Source: Salinisphaera dokdonensis (lineage in GTDB: Bacteria > Pseudomonadota > Gammaproteobacteria > Nevskiales > Salinisphaeraceae). From it: a DNA stretch of 64,000 bases. The notes under the pieces were generated by a model that was not told the DNA's origin, made no database searches, and was given only the letters and a program-made list of their open reading frames with translations. Both the position numbers and the translations under genes were made by a program. The stretch is from NCBI RefSeq assembly GCF_040361215.1, contig NZ_APND01000005.1, positions 1 to 64,000 of the forward strand, given 5' to 3'. Below, in pieces: positions 33,978-44,288 of the stretch. Within the stretch, counting starts at the first letter, position 1; every line of letters starts with the position of its first letter.

Positions 33978-36900
33978 TCTGGGACATCCGGGCTAGCCCA
34001 ACTGCCTCATACCGCTCAACGTATGCTTCGAAACAAGAGCCCACAATCACTCGTGAGCCTTAGATCAACGGCCGGACACGTGCTCTGTACGGCGTTGGTG
34101 CGTGATGATCGGGCGATAAAGCCGGCAGTAAAACGCTAAGGCCTACACGTTTGAACCCCGTGGGGCAGGCACCAAAGCCCGGGCGATCCGGGCTTGGCTA
34201 GCCTCGGCTGGTGACTCACAACAGTGCACTCTTTCTCCGTCTCACCAGTGCATATCTCGACCGATTATGAGGAGTTATATGCAATGTAAACCTCCCTATA
34301 CAGGAGGAAAAAACACACCTCGATATGGAGAGAGTGCCTGTTCTACAGGGGGCTGACCGTACCCGGTGTGCGGTTAGTAACTCCCGTGACGCGGGGAGAC
34401 ACAAGACGATTTATCATCTATCAGGTGCGTGCGTGGGCAGCGCAATAGGCACTGCTCGTGATGGAATCACAATGCTCAAGCACGTGGGTGGATGTCCCCC
34501 AAAAAAGCCAACGCCCGTGCTGTGTTCCAGGACATGGCAGCGTGGCTTGACCGTTCCTGCGGCCGCCGTGGTAGTCATATTGCGCGGGCGCAATAACCCC
34601 ATGAATGGGATAACCAACGCCTCGGGGCCTGCAGCGCATCGATGCCAATGATGTTGAACGCCCTGCAATTCCGCGGCTCTACACCCGATACCGCTCTGCC
34701 ACGCCGCCGGCTAGCGGCGTACCACCAGGCACTGGTGGAGCGTTGCCCAAATGTGTCACTACAGGGTCTCCGACGCCATCATTGACACTGGGGTGGCCCC
34801 AAAAAAAGCAGCTGGTAATGCACGACGAAACGTGTGCCGCCTGCATCACGGCACCGGCCAGACCGTGAGCCCAAATAACCGGATACCGCACAGAATTTCC
34901 CGCCGGAAACGGGTCTCAGTCTTAGGGTACAGGTGCGGTTCGAAACGGAGATTAGAATCGCCTGGGACGACTCCCTCGCCCCCAGGGGGCGCAAAAAGTT
35001 TGCTCACCTTGAGATGATTCTATGCGTTCACACATGGCCTGCGTGTGCGCGCCTATTAGAGATGTCACTGGCCGCAGGGCGAAGGTGGCTGGCCCGGTGC
35101 AGCGAGCAATTATGGGACCAAACCGCTGGCATGAGCGGCGCTCAGACCGCGGTGCAGGCGGGCTGGGGAGACCAGAAATAACGCCGATTGCGGCGTCGCT
35201 ATTAGATGCTCGATAACCCCGTGATAATCCACACGAGCAACGCAGCGAGCAATAGTTTATGTACTCGCGTCGACGCTCCGAGACGGAACAAATCGGACAT
35301 CAACCGGCATCCTGAATCCGCATCCGGCGACGTCACGAATACCTTTTAGAGGCGGTTCGCGAAGCCGGTTCGAGAGCAAAATTTGCACCCTAGATCGACT
35401 CCGGAGGAGCAGAAAATGAATCACGAAACGACTTTAATTTCGCATCCAGTGACGTCTCGGGGACTCCAGATAGGCCGGGTGCCCAAGGTATGTTCCGACC
35501 GAGCCGGACCCATTTTTATCACGCCAAAATTGGGCCGATGTGACCGAGGGAAAAAATCTTAAAGCCCCCCTCTGCCGAACTGTAAGTCATAGTCATGCTT
35601 TCGTGAGGGGGACGCTCGCTGCGTTGGCATTGGCGAAATAAGGCTTTCTGGTTATCCCAAATAGGGCCTATGAGCTACGCCGGCACAACCCAGGTGACGG
35701 ATGACCGTGTCGGTCGCGCGGCGCGGTCATTCCCATTGATCGACATGAAGTGTTACATCGTCGTGTTCAACGAGACTGTAGCCACCGCCGTAGACCGCAG
35801 GGGCATCTACCAGGCGACCGGCGAGAAGTGCCGTCATCCGCACCATCAGACGACGAACGAGCACAGTGACACCGCGCCGAACGTTGGGCCCTACGTCAGT
35901 GGGGCCGATGATGCATCGGTCGAAATGGCGCGGACGACTAGCCTGGTAACTCCTTGATGCTTCCCCGGCGGTAACAGCGATGTCGCCACTCGCGTCAAAC
36001 TCAGCCTGATGCGTTTTCTGGGTCACCGCGGCGTGCCAGGTCTGGCCGCAACGCTGCCAAGCTTCGCCCACGGCCCATGTGTCGAGGGCACGTGCTGGAT
36101 GTCCGAGCAGTCATCATTCCTCAACTCTACGTCGTCGGCATCGGGCCGGCCGATGACCCCACGCGCAAACGCACACATGATTACGGCAACAATCTCACCG
36201 ATTACGTGCTGCTGTGCCGGCGCACGACCCGCACTTACCACCTCACACCCCAAGGCACGACATGGCGAACATTTACGCGCGTCGGAGTTCGGCAACAAAG
36301 GACGACTGCGCGGCACGGTGATGGTCAAGGCGGCTACCATTGCCGATGCACTCGACGCGATTCGTCAGCACACTAGGCACTTCGTGTTCAAATCGAACAA
36401 CCGGGATGAGGTTGGACTGATGAAGCCGCTGTGACACGGGCCCTCCGCGCGGAACTACAGCACGCCGCTGACCAGTCCCGGCGAGCCGGTCGAGTTGCGT
36501 GACGACATGAAAACCATGGCCTATGGCGCCTCGTAGTTCATCCTCCAGTACCTCGTTGTGGCGTTCGGGCCGGTGATCATCGTGGTCGGTGAAAGGCGCG
36601 CCGCAACCAACTGGCCGTGGCCGATTTCGCGCCACCGTTGACGTTGCAGCACGTGTCTCTAGTCCCTCGGATTGGAGACTACGATTGCCTTGTTCGTGGA
36701 TCGGCGCCTCTTCGGCAGCATGTCACTCACCCAGCGCGCACGGCACACCCACGATACGCCGGGCAAGGCCTGCAAATTCAAGTCGCCATCCTGTCACACG
36801 ATCGATGGACGTATCGGTATCGATATCAGCGGCGGTCACGACCCGCCAAGTTGCGCGAGGACATGCCCTGTCGATGAAAATAGATTTGTCTGCGCCCGCG

Positions 36901-36985
36901 GCATATCAGCCCCATTGAGCATCTTAGGCAAATCGAGGAGACCGCCATTGGGGACCGTGACACAGAGTACCCGGTATTCACAGGG
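33978..36985. other. Long stretch without intact genes, likely decayed mobile DNA
   Basis: About 3 kb in which all frames are broken and short. I recognise no protein family with confidence. Near 34480-34520 and 34785-34815 similar GTGG...CCCCCAAAAAA runs recur. Two tiny frames have good ribosome sites: 34279-34356 (25 codons, cysteine-rich) and 35416-35562 (48 codons, behind GGAGGAGC); neither matches a family and both are listed as possible only. A ribosome-site-like start also lies at 34492. Proximity to two dead transposase genes suggests insertion debris. Confidence 0.5.
35416..35562 (+). CDS. Doubtful 48-residue reading frame with strong ribosome site
   Basis: GGAGGAGC is placed 7 bases before the ATG, unusually strong for this region. 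The peptide starts MNHETTLISHPVTSRGLQIG, is basic with two cysteines and ends at TAA 35560-35562. No homology recognised and no neighbour to support it. Could be chance in decayed DNA. Confidence 0.2.
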   Translation: MNHETTLISHPVTSRGLQIGRVPKVCSDRAGPIFITPKLGRCDRGKKS

Positions 36986-36989
36986 AGCC

Positions 36990-37725
36990 CGGGAGCGCGC
37001 TATAAAACCTTCGAGTGCGGATAAGATCGGCTGCGCAACGCCACTGGGTTCGCCAAGCCGAGCTTGCTCGCGGGCTGTGCGAGGGCGAGACCACCGAGGC
37101 GCGTGGGCGCATCAAAGCGCTCGAGCACGAGAATCGCGGATTGGAACGCGCCAACCAGATTGTGCGTATGGCATCGGCAATTTTGCGCAGTCGGAGGCCA
37201 GCCTCCGACGCTCGGCATTGTGGTCTTTAGCGACGATTATTGCGGTGTCTACGGTGTCGAGCCCATCCGCCGATGGCCGATCACACCGTCGACGTATAGC
37301 TCTGACAAGGCCCAACAAGCCGAGCCCGACCGCCGATCTATCCGAGCGCAACGTACTGCCGCGCTCGCAATCTGTACCTTGGAGCAAATCATTTTTTATT
37401 TTACGCCGGGCCATCCGGCCGCGTTGCTCCGCCATCGCAACGCAGTATCCAGTATCTCTCGCTGCGTTATTTCAGACCTCTGAGCGATGCTCAGTTCACG
37501 CTATCTGTCGGGCATATCGGCGACTCTTACGACAACGCAACGGTCGAGACCGTGATCGGCCTGTCGAAAACGGTAATACTCCCCCAAACGCCGACTTTAG
37601 CGCGGCTGCGCCGGCGTCGAGCACGCTACGCTGGAATGTGTCGATTGGTGGTAACTACCGGCGCTCACCGGAACCGATTGGCGATGTGGCACCGACTGAA
37701 GTCCATCTAATTTCGTAGCATCCTT
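36990..37725 (+). pseudogene. IS3-family transposase remnant
   Basis: OrfA-like coiled region HWVRQAELARG and RIKALEHENRGLERANQIVR, then OrfB segments DYCGVYGVEPIRRW, ITPSTYSSDKAQQAEPDRRS, QYLSLRYFRPLSD and GDSYDNATVETVIGLSKTVI, the last being the DDE-domain GDSYDN motif of IS3 transposases. Parts between are deleted, several stops and frame changes are present, and terminal repeats were not found. Dead element. Confidence 0.8.
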
Positions 37726-38029
37726 TAAGGCTGAAATAAGGCCCGCCATAAACGGATTGACCCTCGTCAAACCAGTGGCCATTCGAGGTCTTTCATATCG
37801 TTCTCAGTTCTCAGCAACGCGTGACGTTCATGTTCGATGTATAAACAATTGAAGGGCGCCGCACTCACCTGATGAAATTTGCGTCAGCGGTGGAAAGTCA
37901 CTGATTTCAAGAACAACGCTGTATCACCACAAGGCGATAATTCTCCCGGCCGGTGCCCTATCCAATCTGATACGAGATGACGCCCGGTACGTTACCCATC
38001 AGGCTGAACAGGCCGACCTGGAAACACTA

Positions 38030-38990
38030 TTGCGCACCGCGTCGATACAGAACGGGCGTAGCTGGCGTGCCGGGTGCGCAACAGCTATCAGCAGGCACGT
38101 GATTTCCTGGCGGGCTTCGTCCCGGTCTCGGTCGTGCTGCCCAAGACACGCAATCGCGCTAGGCGTGGCCGATGCTTTTGATCAGCACCGCTGCCGCCGT
38201 TGTCGGAGAAGACACGCCGGCTGGAATCGGCGCTAGCTAGACTCTATCTCTAGGGTGTTTCGACCGACGAGATGTACGAGGCGCTTACGTCTTTGTTCGG
38301 CGAATCAGTCAAGGGCCTGTCGGCGTCAACGGTCAGGCGCCTAAAAGTCGGCTGGGATAACGAGTGAGATATCTTTTAAGAATGCGCCTGGCGCGGCCAC
38401 GAGATGGCGTATCTCTGGACGAGCGGCAACCATGTCAATGTGCGCGCAGCCGAGCGGCGTCTTGTATTCGTTGCGACCGGCTGAGACGGGTCTTGCCGCA
38501 AGAATTTCCCCGGCGGAGAGTGAAGAACGTTCTCGGGGACCACCCGAGGCCGAGAACCATTGCCGTTGAGCCTGCGTGATCGCGGCCGGGCCGTCGTGCC
38601 GACGCTGGCCGACGGCGACAGCGCGATGGGCTTGTAGGCCACGCTGGCCGAGGTCTATCCCGAGGCTAGTGTTCACGTTCAGCAGTACAGGCTCCATAAA
38701 GACCGCTAACGTGCTCGACAAGCCACCGAAGCAGATTCAGCCGCACGCCAAAGGCCATCTCCACGGGAAGTTACTCTACTCCACTGAGCAGACCTTTGAC
38801 CGATTCGTCGCGACCGATGATGGCAAACATCTCAAGGCCACCGAGTGTCGGCACGAAGACCGTGATGCGCAACTCGCGTTCCATGGTTTGTTAGCCACGC
38901 GCTGCCAGTCCCTACCGATAAGCAAGCCGATCGCGTCGAACTACGCCGTGATTCACTAGCAAACCGCGGATACGCGCAACTGTGAAAGTG
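38030..38990 (+). pseudogene. IS256-family (mutator type) transposase remnant
   Basis: Scattered frames give the IS256 order: VRNSYQQARDF, KTRRLESALARLYL, GVSTDEMYEALTSLFGE and GLSASTVRRLK, then KTANVLDKPPKQIQPHAKGH, FDRFVATDDGKHLKATEC and KDR-like EDRDAQLAFH before LPISKPIASNYAVIH. At least four in-frame stops and several frameshifts occur. Inverted repeats were not identified. A second dead insertion sequence close to the island boundary. Confidence 0.8.
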
Positions 38991-39193
38991 CGAAAGCGTA
39001 AAAAAAAACGCGTACTGGCGCAGCTAATAGCGATGCATGCTCAGAAGCGCTAGCGTCAATTACGCGTCTTCATACAACTAGCCGACCTTCTCTCAATCAC
39101 GTGCCATTGATCGATGGGCTAGACGAACCGCACGTAAGCAGGAGGCCGTCTAACTCTTTTTCCATACGTTCGCTTTACAGTCACTCCACGGAG

Positions 39194-39388
39194 CTAACGG
39201 CTCTTGAGCCACGCGACCACCTCGCCCTCAAACCATCGCCGAGCGCCACCAATTCGCACGTAGGGTGGCATCGGCCGGCCCTGAGAAACGCGATTCGCGA
39301 TGGTTTGCGGAGCGATCTGTAAAAACTGCGCAAGCTGCGCGTCAGTCCACAACGGGACCACCGAATCTGGGCTGTCTTCCCTACGCAT
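39194..39388 (-). CDS. AlpA/excisionase-like helix-turn-helix protein
   Basis: 64 residues: WTDAQLAQFLQIAPQTIANR (helix-turn-helix), GRPMPPYVRIGGARRW and a final EGEVVAWLKSR. This is the short AlpA/MerR-like regulator found as a transcription activator or excisionase in integrated elements. It lies 310 bases from the tRNA-Pro fragment, as expected for an excision-related gene at an island end. No integrase is visible nearby. Confidence 0.7.
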   Translation of the reverse strand: MRREDSPDSVVPLWTDAQLAQFLQIAPQTIANRVSQGRPMPPYVRIGGARRWFEGEVVAWLKSR

Positions 39389-39698
39389 AGTAACGAGTAT
39401 GTTGACGGGGCCACATCGGCCTCATTCTTTCTATGTGTAGAAATCGGACAATTCGGTGGCGTCGCAGTTAGTCCGACTAGTTCCTCACGCGTGGCCGGTT
39501 CAAGGCTACGTAGGGAGATTCACACCCGGCGATTCATAGCGAAGTCATCTCTATCGCACCGCCACTTACCCTGCTAGATTGGTTGTAGTGGTTGCACGAA
39601 CCGACCCAAACACGGGTAGCGGTTGGTAGTCGCGAGTAGAAATTGGTAAGAATTACAGTCGCATGCTTCGTATGTTGCTGTTTTTATTAAGGCAACAG

Positions 39699-39748
39699 CC
39701 ATCTTCGGGAGGTGGAGGTCGTAGGTTCAAATCCTGCTACCCCGACCA
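39699..39748 (+). other. 3' fragment of tRNA-Pro(CGG), probable attachment site
   Basis: Reads as the second half of a proline tRNA: anticodon stem and loop with TTCGGGA (anticodon CGG at 39706-39708), variable loop AGGTC, T-arm GTAGG-TTCAAAT-CCTGC, acceptor strand TACCCCG, discriminator A and encoded CCA. Upstream there is no D-arm and no CGGGGTA acceptor strand, so it is not a complete tRNA. Such 3' halves are left at one end of elements that integrate into tRNA genes. Accessory DNA lies to the left and conserved secretion genes to the right, which fits a boundary at this point. Confidence 0.75.
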
Positions 39749-39998
39749 TCTAGTCGTCTTATTCCCGATTTTTCATGAACCTGCCCTCTACACGCGTGGC
39801 GATGTAGGCTCAAGCGGGTTGCGCTTTATTCGGCATGGCCTACCGCCGGTTGGGCGTTCGTCATGTCTGCTATGCCAAACATGGCAGTGAGCAGCAGAAG
39901 TGTCACCACCGCATCTCGCCAGCGAGATGCTCGAAGACCTTCGATGCGACGGCCGGACAGCGCCCTGACCGGCCCCGCTTGAATCAACGATTCAGAAA

Positions 39999-40442
39999 CT
40001 AGCCACCTTCCTGTTCGGCCATCATGGCGTCATAGCTGCCCGCCAGATCCGTCTTCTGTGCGTCGGACAAGGCCTTTCCTGCCACCTGAAAGACTTCCTG
40101 CTCCTCCTCGTCCAGATGATGGACGACCAAATGCTGGAGCTTCTTCGCGTTCGCAAGCCAACTGGGCGAACTGAAATCGGTCTGCTCGAGTGTTTCCACG
40201 AGTTCGTCGATTTCGTGGTGCTCGGCCACGCTATGCCGGGCCTTTTCCTGTGTGTTGTCGTATTTCATCAACGGCACATAGAAATGACGCTCCTCCGCAT
40301 TCGCGTGGTGCTCGAGTTCAGCCTTAAGCGCGGCGAACAGACCTTCTCGCTTACTCGTATCGCCATGGGTATCCACGAGCGATTCGAATAGGCGGCGCTG
40401 TTTATCGTGGCTTTCACGCAGGGCTTCGAAGATCGTTTTCAT
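39999..40442 (-). CDS. Hemerythrin-HHE domain protein
   Basis: 147 residues, four-helix bundle with iron-binding residues in ALRESHDKQRR, ELEHHANAEERHFY, AEHHEIDEL and VVHHLDEEEQEVF. These match bacterial hemerythrin-like proteins that bind a di-iron site and O2 or nitric oxide. The gene has its own promoter region. First gene of the core-like half to the right of the tRNA fragment. Confidence 0.85.
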   Translation of the reverse strand: MKTIFEALRESHDKQRRLFESLVDTHGDTSKREGLFAALKAELEHHANAEERHFYVPLMKYDNTQEKARHSVAEHHEIDELVETLEQTDFSSPSWLANAKKLQHLVVHHLDEEEQEVFQVAGKALSDAQKTDLAGSYDAMMAEQEGG

Positions 40443-40619
40443 ACCAGTTTCCTTTGGGGCATCGGTGTTTGGAGTCGAATCAATGGTACCTTTCTACCAA
40501 ACGCCATAGAATCCGTAGCATCGCGTAAGCCACGCCCAAAGCAGGTACGGCACGCAGGCACGGACAACGCAGACACGACCCCGGTTTTCGGTCGTGAAAA
40601 CGCTCACGGGTAGACATAG

Positions 40620-42347
40620 ATGGCCACGAACAATCAGAAAGTTGCCGCTCCGACGCTGGGCGGACTGGCTCGTCAGCTGGTCGAGGACGGCCTGATCGAT
40701 GCCGACAAGGCACTCGAGATCCAGACCGAGGCACATCGTGAAGGCGAGTCTTTCGTGGCTCGGGTCGTGGCACGCGGCGTGCTTTCCGCCGCCGTTCTGG
40801 CCAAGGCTGCATGTGAAGAATTTTCCATGCCTTTGCTGGACCTGCGCGCCGTGGATCTCAGCCAGGCGCCGGTCAAGCTGGTGTCAGAGGCCCTCATCCG
40901 CAAACACGGTGTCATGCCGCTCTACCAGCGGGGCCGCAACCTGTTCGTTGCCGTCGCGGATCCGACGGATCTGCAAGCACTCGACGAATTCAAGTTCAGC
41001 ACCGGGCTCAATATCGAGCCGATCCTGGTCGAACAGGACAAACTCGCCAAGGCGATCGAGGGGGCCTTCAGCGCCATCGACAGCGCCATGGCTGGCCTCG
41101 ACGATGTCTCGCTCGATAACCTCACCGTGGATACCGCGGGCGAAGCCGATGCTGGCGACGGCAGCCGTATCGATTCCGACGATGCGCCCGTCGTGCGCTT
41201 CGTGAACAAGGTGATGCTGGACGCGATCAATAAGGGCGCCTCGGATATTCACTTCGAGCCCTACGAAAAAAAATATCGCATTCGCCTGCGCCAGGATGGC
41301 GTGCTGCGCGAAGTCGCATCGCCGCCCGCTGCGCTGGGCATGCGTCTATCTGCGCGCCTGAAGGTCATGGCACGCCTCGATCTCGCCGAGCGACGCGTGC
41401 CACAGGACGGGCGCATCAAGCTCAACCTGAACAAGAACCGGGCGATCGACTTCCGTGTATCCACCTGCCCCACCCTGCACGGCGAGAAGATCGTGCTGCG
41501 TATTCTCGACCCGACCAGCGCCCAGTTGGGCATCGAAGCGCTCGGCTACGAGCCGGATCAGCGCGAACTCTTTGAGCAGACTATCCACCGCCCCTACGGC
41601 ATGGTGCTGGTTACGGGCCCGACCGGCAGCGGCAAGACGGTATCGCTCTACACCGCGCTGAACATGCTCAACACCAGCGACCGGAACATCTCGACCGCCG
41701 AAGATCCCGCGGAAATCAACCTACCGGGGATCAACCAGGTGAACGTCTACCCGAAGGTTGGGCTGACGTTCGCGAGTTGCCTGCGTGCCTTCCTGCGCCA
41801 GGATCCGGATGTGATCATGGTGGGCGAGATCCGTGATCTGGAAACTGCCGAAATCGCTATCAAGGCCGCACAGACTGGTCACATGGTTCTCTCCACGCTG
41901 CATACGAACGACGCGCCGCAGACGCTCACGCGCCTCGTCAACATGGGCGTGCCGGCCTACAACATCGCCGCATCAATTTCGCTGATCATTGCGCAAAGGC
42001 TTGCGCGGCGACTCTGCGCGACCTGCAAGCAACCCGCCCAGATTCCGCCTGAAGAATTGATTGCCGAAGGTTTTCGCGAAGACGAGATCGAGACGCTACA
42101 GCTCTATGAGGCTAAACCCGACGGCTGTGACAGCTGCACCAACGGCTACAAGGGCCGCGTGGGCATCTACCAGGTGATGCCGGTCACCGACGCCATCGGG
42201 CAGATCATCATGGAAGGCGGCAACGCTGGTGATATCGAAAAGCAAGCGACAAAAGACGGCGTAATCGACCTCCGCGAAGCCGGTCTTCAGAAAATGCGCG
42301 CAGGCGTGCTCAGCCTCGCGGAGGTCAACCGCGTAACTGTCGACTAA
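40620..42347 (+). CDS. pilB: Type IV pilus assembly ATPase PilB
   Basis: 575 residues: N-terminal T2SE_N domains (1-160), then the ATPase with Walker A GPTGSGKT (333-340), a Walker B region DVIMVGEIRD (397-406) and the zinc site Cys466, Cys469, Cys503, Cys506. The N-terminal length and the SQAPVKLVSEALIRKHGVMP segment assign it to PilB rather than GspE, which is encoded separately at 49122-50672. It would power pilus extension. Usual companions pilC, pilD and pilA are not next to it: the following gene is convergent. Confidence 0.88.
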   Translation: MATNNQKVAAPTLGGLARQLVEDGLIDADKALEIQTEAHREGESFVARVVARGVLSAAVLAKAACEEFSMPLLDLRAVDLSQAPVKLVSEALIRKHGVMPLYQRGRNLFVAVADPTDLQALDEFKFSTGLNIEPILVEQDKLAKAIEGAFSAIDSAMAGLDDVSLDNLTVDTAGEADAGDGSRIDSDDAPVVRFVNKVMLDAINKGASDIHFEPYEKKYRIRLRQDGVLREVASPPAALGMRLSARLKVMARLDLAERRVPQDGRIKLNLNKNRAIDFRVSTCPTLHGEKIVLRILDPTSAQLGIEALGYEPDQRELFEQTIHRPYGMVLVTGPTGSGKTVSLYTALNMLNTSDRNISTAEDPAEINLPGINQVNVYPKVGLTFASCLRAFLRQDPDVIMVGEIRDLETAEIAIKAAQTGHMVLSTLHTNDAPQTLTRLVNMGVPAYNIAASISLIIAQRLARRLCATCKQPAQIPPEELIAEGFREDEIETLQLYEAKPDGCDSCTNGYKGRVGIYQVMPVTDAIGQIIMEGGNAGDIEKQATKDGVIDLREAGLQKMRAGVLSLAEVNRVTVD

Positions 42348-42419
42348 CGGGCGCGGTACCCGAGATCGTGCAACACGCGATTGCGCAATCTACAACGAGG
42401 TGCCCGCGACAACCATCCG

Positions 42420-42857
42420 TCAGTAGTTAGGCCAGATACCCGGCGTCACGACTTCCAGCAGGTGATCATCCGGATCGCGAAAGTAAAGGCTCACCGCCCC
42501 TTTCGGCCACCGCGTACGGCCTTCGATTTCTACCCCGCGCGATGCCAGATGGTGCTCCCAGTCCTCGAGCGCTTCGTCATCTATACCAAACGCAATGTGC
42601 TGGCGGCCCGCACCGTCGTGCGGCGGGATCGTGCCCATATCACCAGGCAGCTCTACCGTTTCGCAGGTCTTCCCTTGCAGAAACAGGAGCAGCATGCTTT
42701 TACCAAGCGGATAGGCAGTAAAGCGGTGATCGGAAACGTGTGGACTCAGTCCCAGAACCGACTCAAAGAAATATCGGGCGCGTGCCATGTCAGCGGTATA
42801 GAGAATCGTCTCCAGTACGCCGTTGAGCTTGGGCGGCCTCGTGCTCTTATCCGTCAT
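42420..42857 (-). CDS. VOC (glyoxalase/bleomycin resistance) family protein
   Basis: 145 residues. Vicinal-oxygen-chelate pattern: LETILYTADMARARYFFESV at the start, then TVELPGDMG, GRQHIAFGI, and VSLYFRDPDDHLLEVVTPG at the end, which supplies the metal-binding Glu. Substrate unknown. Its start overlaps the end of the DUF2845 gene by 4 bases, so the two are probably co-translated. Confidence 0.82.
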   Translation of the reverse strand: MTDKSTRPPKLNGVLETILYTADMARARYFFESVLGLSPHVSDHRFTAYPLGKSMLLLFLQGKTCETVELPGDMGTIPPHDGAGRQHIAFGIDDEALEDWEHHLASRGVEIEGRTRWPKGAVSLYFRDPDDHLLEVVTPGIWPNY

Positions 42858-43471
42858 TGATCGAAACCACGTTCCAGCGTGTCAGTCTCCACTACGATCG
42901 CATTCTCCAGCGTGACTTCGCGCAGCAGGCGGTTGCCGCCGAAGTTGAAGACCCAGCGTTCGCGATAGACCGGTACGAGGCCCCGGCGCAGGCGGTAGTC
43001 GTGGGTGCCGGCTCGCTGGCGGGTGCTATAGACGAATCCGCCGCTCTTCTGGATCGGCTCACCGCAGGCTTGCAGCAGCCGGTATTTGCTCATCCCGCGA
43101 CCGATGTCTGACGGACGGCAGGCCGGCGAGCCGCGCGATTCGATAAAGCCATAGCCGTCCTCGCGGATGCGTTTCAACGTGCCGTCGCGGAAGACGAGGA
43201 TCTGGAGAAGACGGCTCGGGCCCCGGTTATAGGTCCATTCCTCCATAGCAAACGCCTGACCATAGGCCACGCCGTTGCCGGCTATCCACGGATCGACGAA
43301 ATCAGGCGCGCCGCAATCGTTGCGCACCGCCGCCGCCGTATCGCCGACCTGTACGAGCGCGCCGCCACAGCGCAGGCTATCGGCATACGCCGGTGCGCCG
43401 GACAAAAGCATACCGACGGCCAAGACGAGCACGCCGCAAAACCTCTGACGCGTCGTTATTGCACCCCTCAT
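42854..43471 (-). CDS. DUF2845 family exported protein
   Basis: 205 residues with a signal peptide (1-30, ending YADS). Two repeats of the DUF2845 pattern are visible (SLRCGGALVQVGDTAAAVRN, then a second GMSKYRLLQACGEP) with cysteine pairs. The family is periplasmic, function unknown, and is often found next to secretion genes. Precedes the VOC gene with a 4-base overlap. Confidence 0.8.
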   Translation of the reverse strand: MRGAITTRQRFCGVLVLAVGMLLSGAPAYADSLRCGGALVQVGDTAAAVRNDCGAPDFVDPWIAGNGVAYGQAFAMEEWTYNRGPSRLLQILVFRDGTLKRIREDGYGFIESRGSPACRPSDIGRGMSKYRLLQACGEPIQKSGGFVYSTRQRAGTHDYRLRRGLVPVYRERWVFNFGGNRLLREVTLENAIVVETDTLERGFDQ

Positions 43472-43474
43472 GGG

Positions 43475-44287
43475 CTAACTCGGCCCCTTCACGTGATAAC
43501 GGTCGCCGCGATAGTTCAGGGTGGCCCCCGTAGCGTCGATCGTCTCCACCGCAGGGCCCTCCGCAAGTCGCTGCCCCTCGTGATAGCGCCGGCCATTGAC
43601 GAGTATAAAGCTGCGTCCCGGCACGGTGCTGTACAGATGCCCGTTGATTGCCACGGAAGGCGCCGACCCTCCGCCGACTTCGCCACCGGCCTGAGCTTCA
43701 TTCGTGCGCGCGCTGCCGTCGAGCGGCGTCTGCGAATAGGTAACCCGTCCACCACCGCGGGCTTGCTCGCCGGACAAACGCAAGCCGGATATACCCTCGC
43801 GGTTACTCGGCGGCAAGGTCGGGCTCGACGGCACCGGATCGGGCGTTCGCGCGCCGCCACGCGTCTTCACGACATCGCTCGATCCAGAGGCCTGTGCGTG
43901 TTGCGGCGTACTTGCTGGGGCCTCGCGTCGCGGCATTTCAACCGGCGATGGGGTCGTTGACTTCTGGGACGCAGCGGCCGCTGGCTGATCGGGCACTCCG
44001 CCCTGGCTGACCGTGCGCGGGGCCTTGTTACCTTCTACTCGGGCCGTCTGATCCGGCGTCTCCTGTGATGTGTCCACGAACGCCTGCGATACTCGGGGCG
44101 GTACGAACAGATAGATCAGCAGCGCCGCGTTACAGACGACCAGCAAGCCGACCAGCCAACGAAGCGCGTGGCCCGAACCAGCCCCCGGGGTCGGCGCCCC
44201 ACCCTCGGCCAATGACCGCAGATCGGCACGCTGATTCTCGTGCCGGTCCCGCTCGGCCTTCTTCAAAGCATCGACGAGATACGACAC
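43475..44287 (-). CDS. gspB: General secretion pathway protein GspB
   Basis: 270 residues, GTG start. Cytoplasmic N terminus (MSYLVDALKKAERDR motif), membrane helix about 44-65, a Pro/Ser/Thr-rich periplasmic linker, and the conserved C-terminal GspB domain (residues 210-270) with INGHLYSTVPGRSFILVNGR. GspB partners with GspA to place the GspD secretin in the envelope. It follows gspA with one base between. Confidence 0.85.
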   Translation of the reverse strand: MSYLVDALKKAERDRHENQRADLRSLAEGGAPTPGAGSGHALRWLVGLLVVCNAALLIYLFVPPRVSQAFVDTSQETPDQTARVEGNKAPRTVSQGGVPDQPAAAASQKSTTPSPVEMPRREAPASTPQHAQASGSSDVVKTRGGARTPDPVPSSPTLPPSNREGISGLRLSGEQARGGGRVTYSQTPLDGSARTNEAQAGGEVGGGSAPSVAINGHLYSTVPGRSFILVNGRRYHEGQRLAEGPAVETIDATGATLNYRGDRYHVKGPS

Positions 44288-44288
44288 C

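Noticed and set aside
34414..34668. Minus-strand 84-residue frame in the decayed region
   Set aside because: Low-complexity and proline-rich; shares the region with equally long frames on the other strand, as expected by chance.
39661..39748. Complete tRNA-Pro gene
   Set aside because: The D-arm and 5' acceptor strand are absent upstream of the anticodon arm, so only a 3' fragment is supported.
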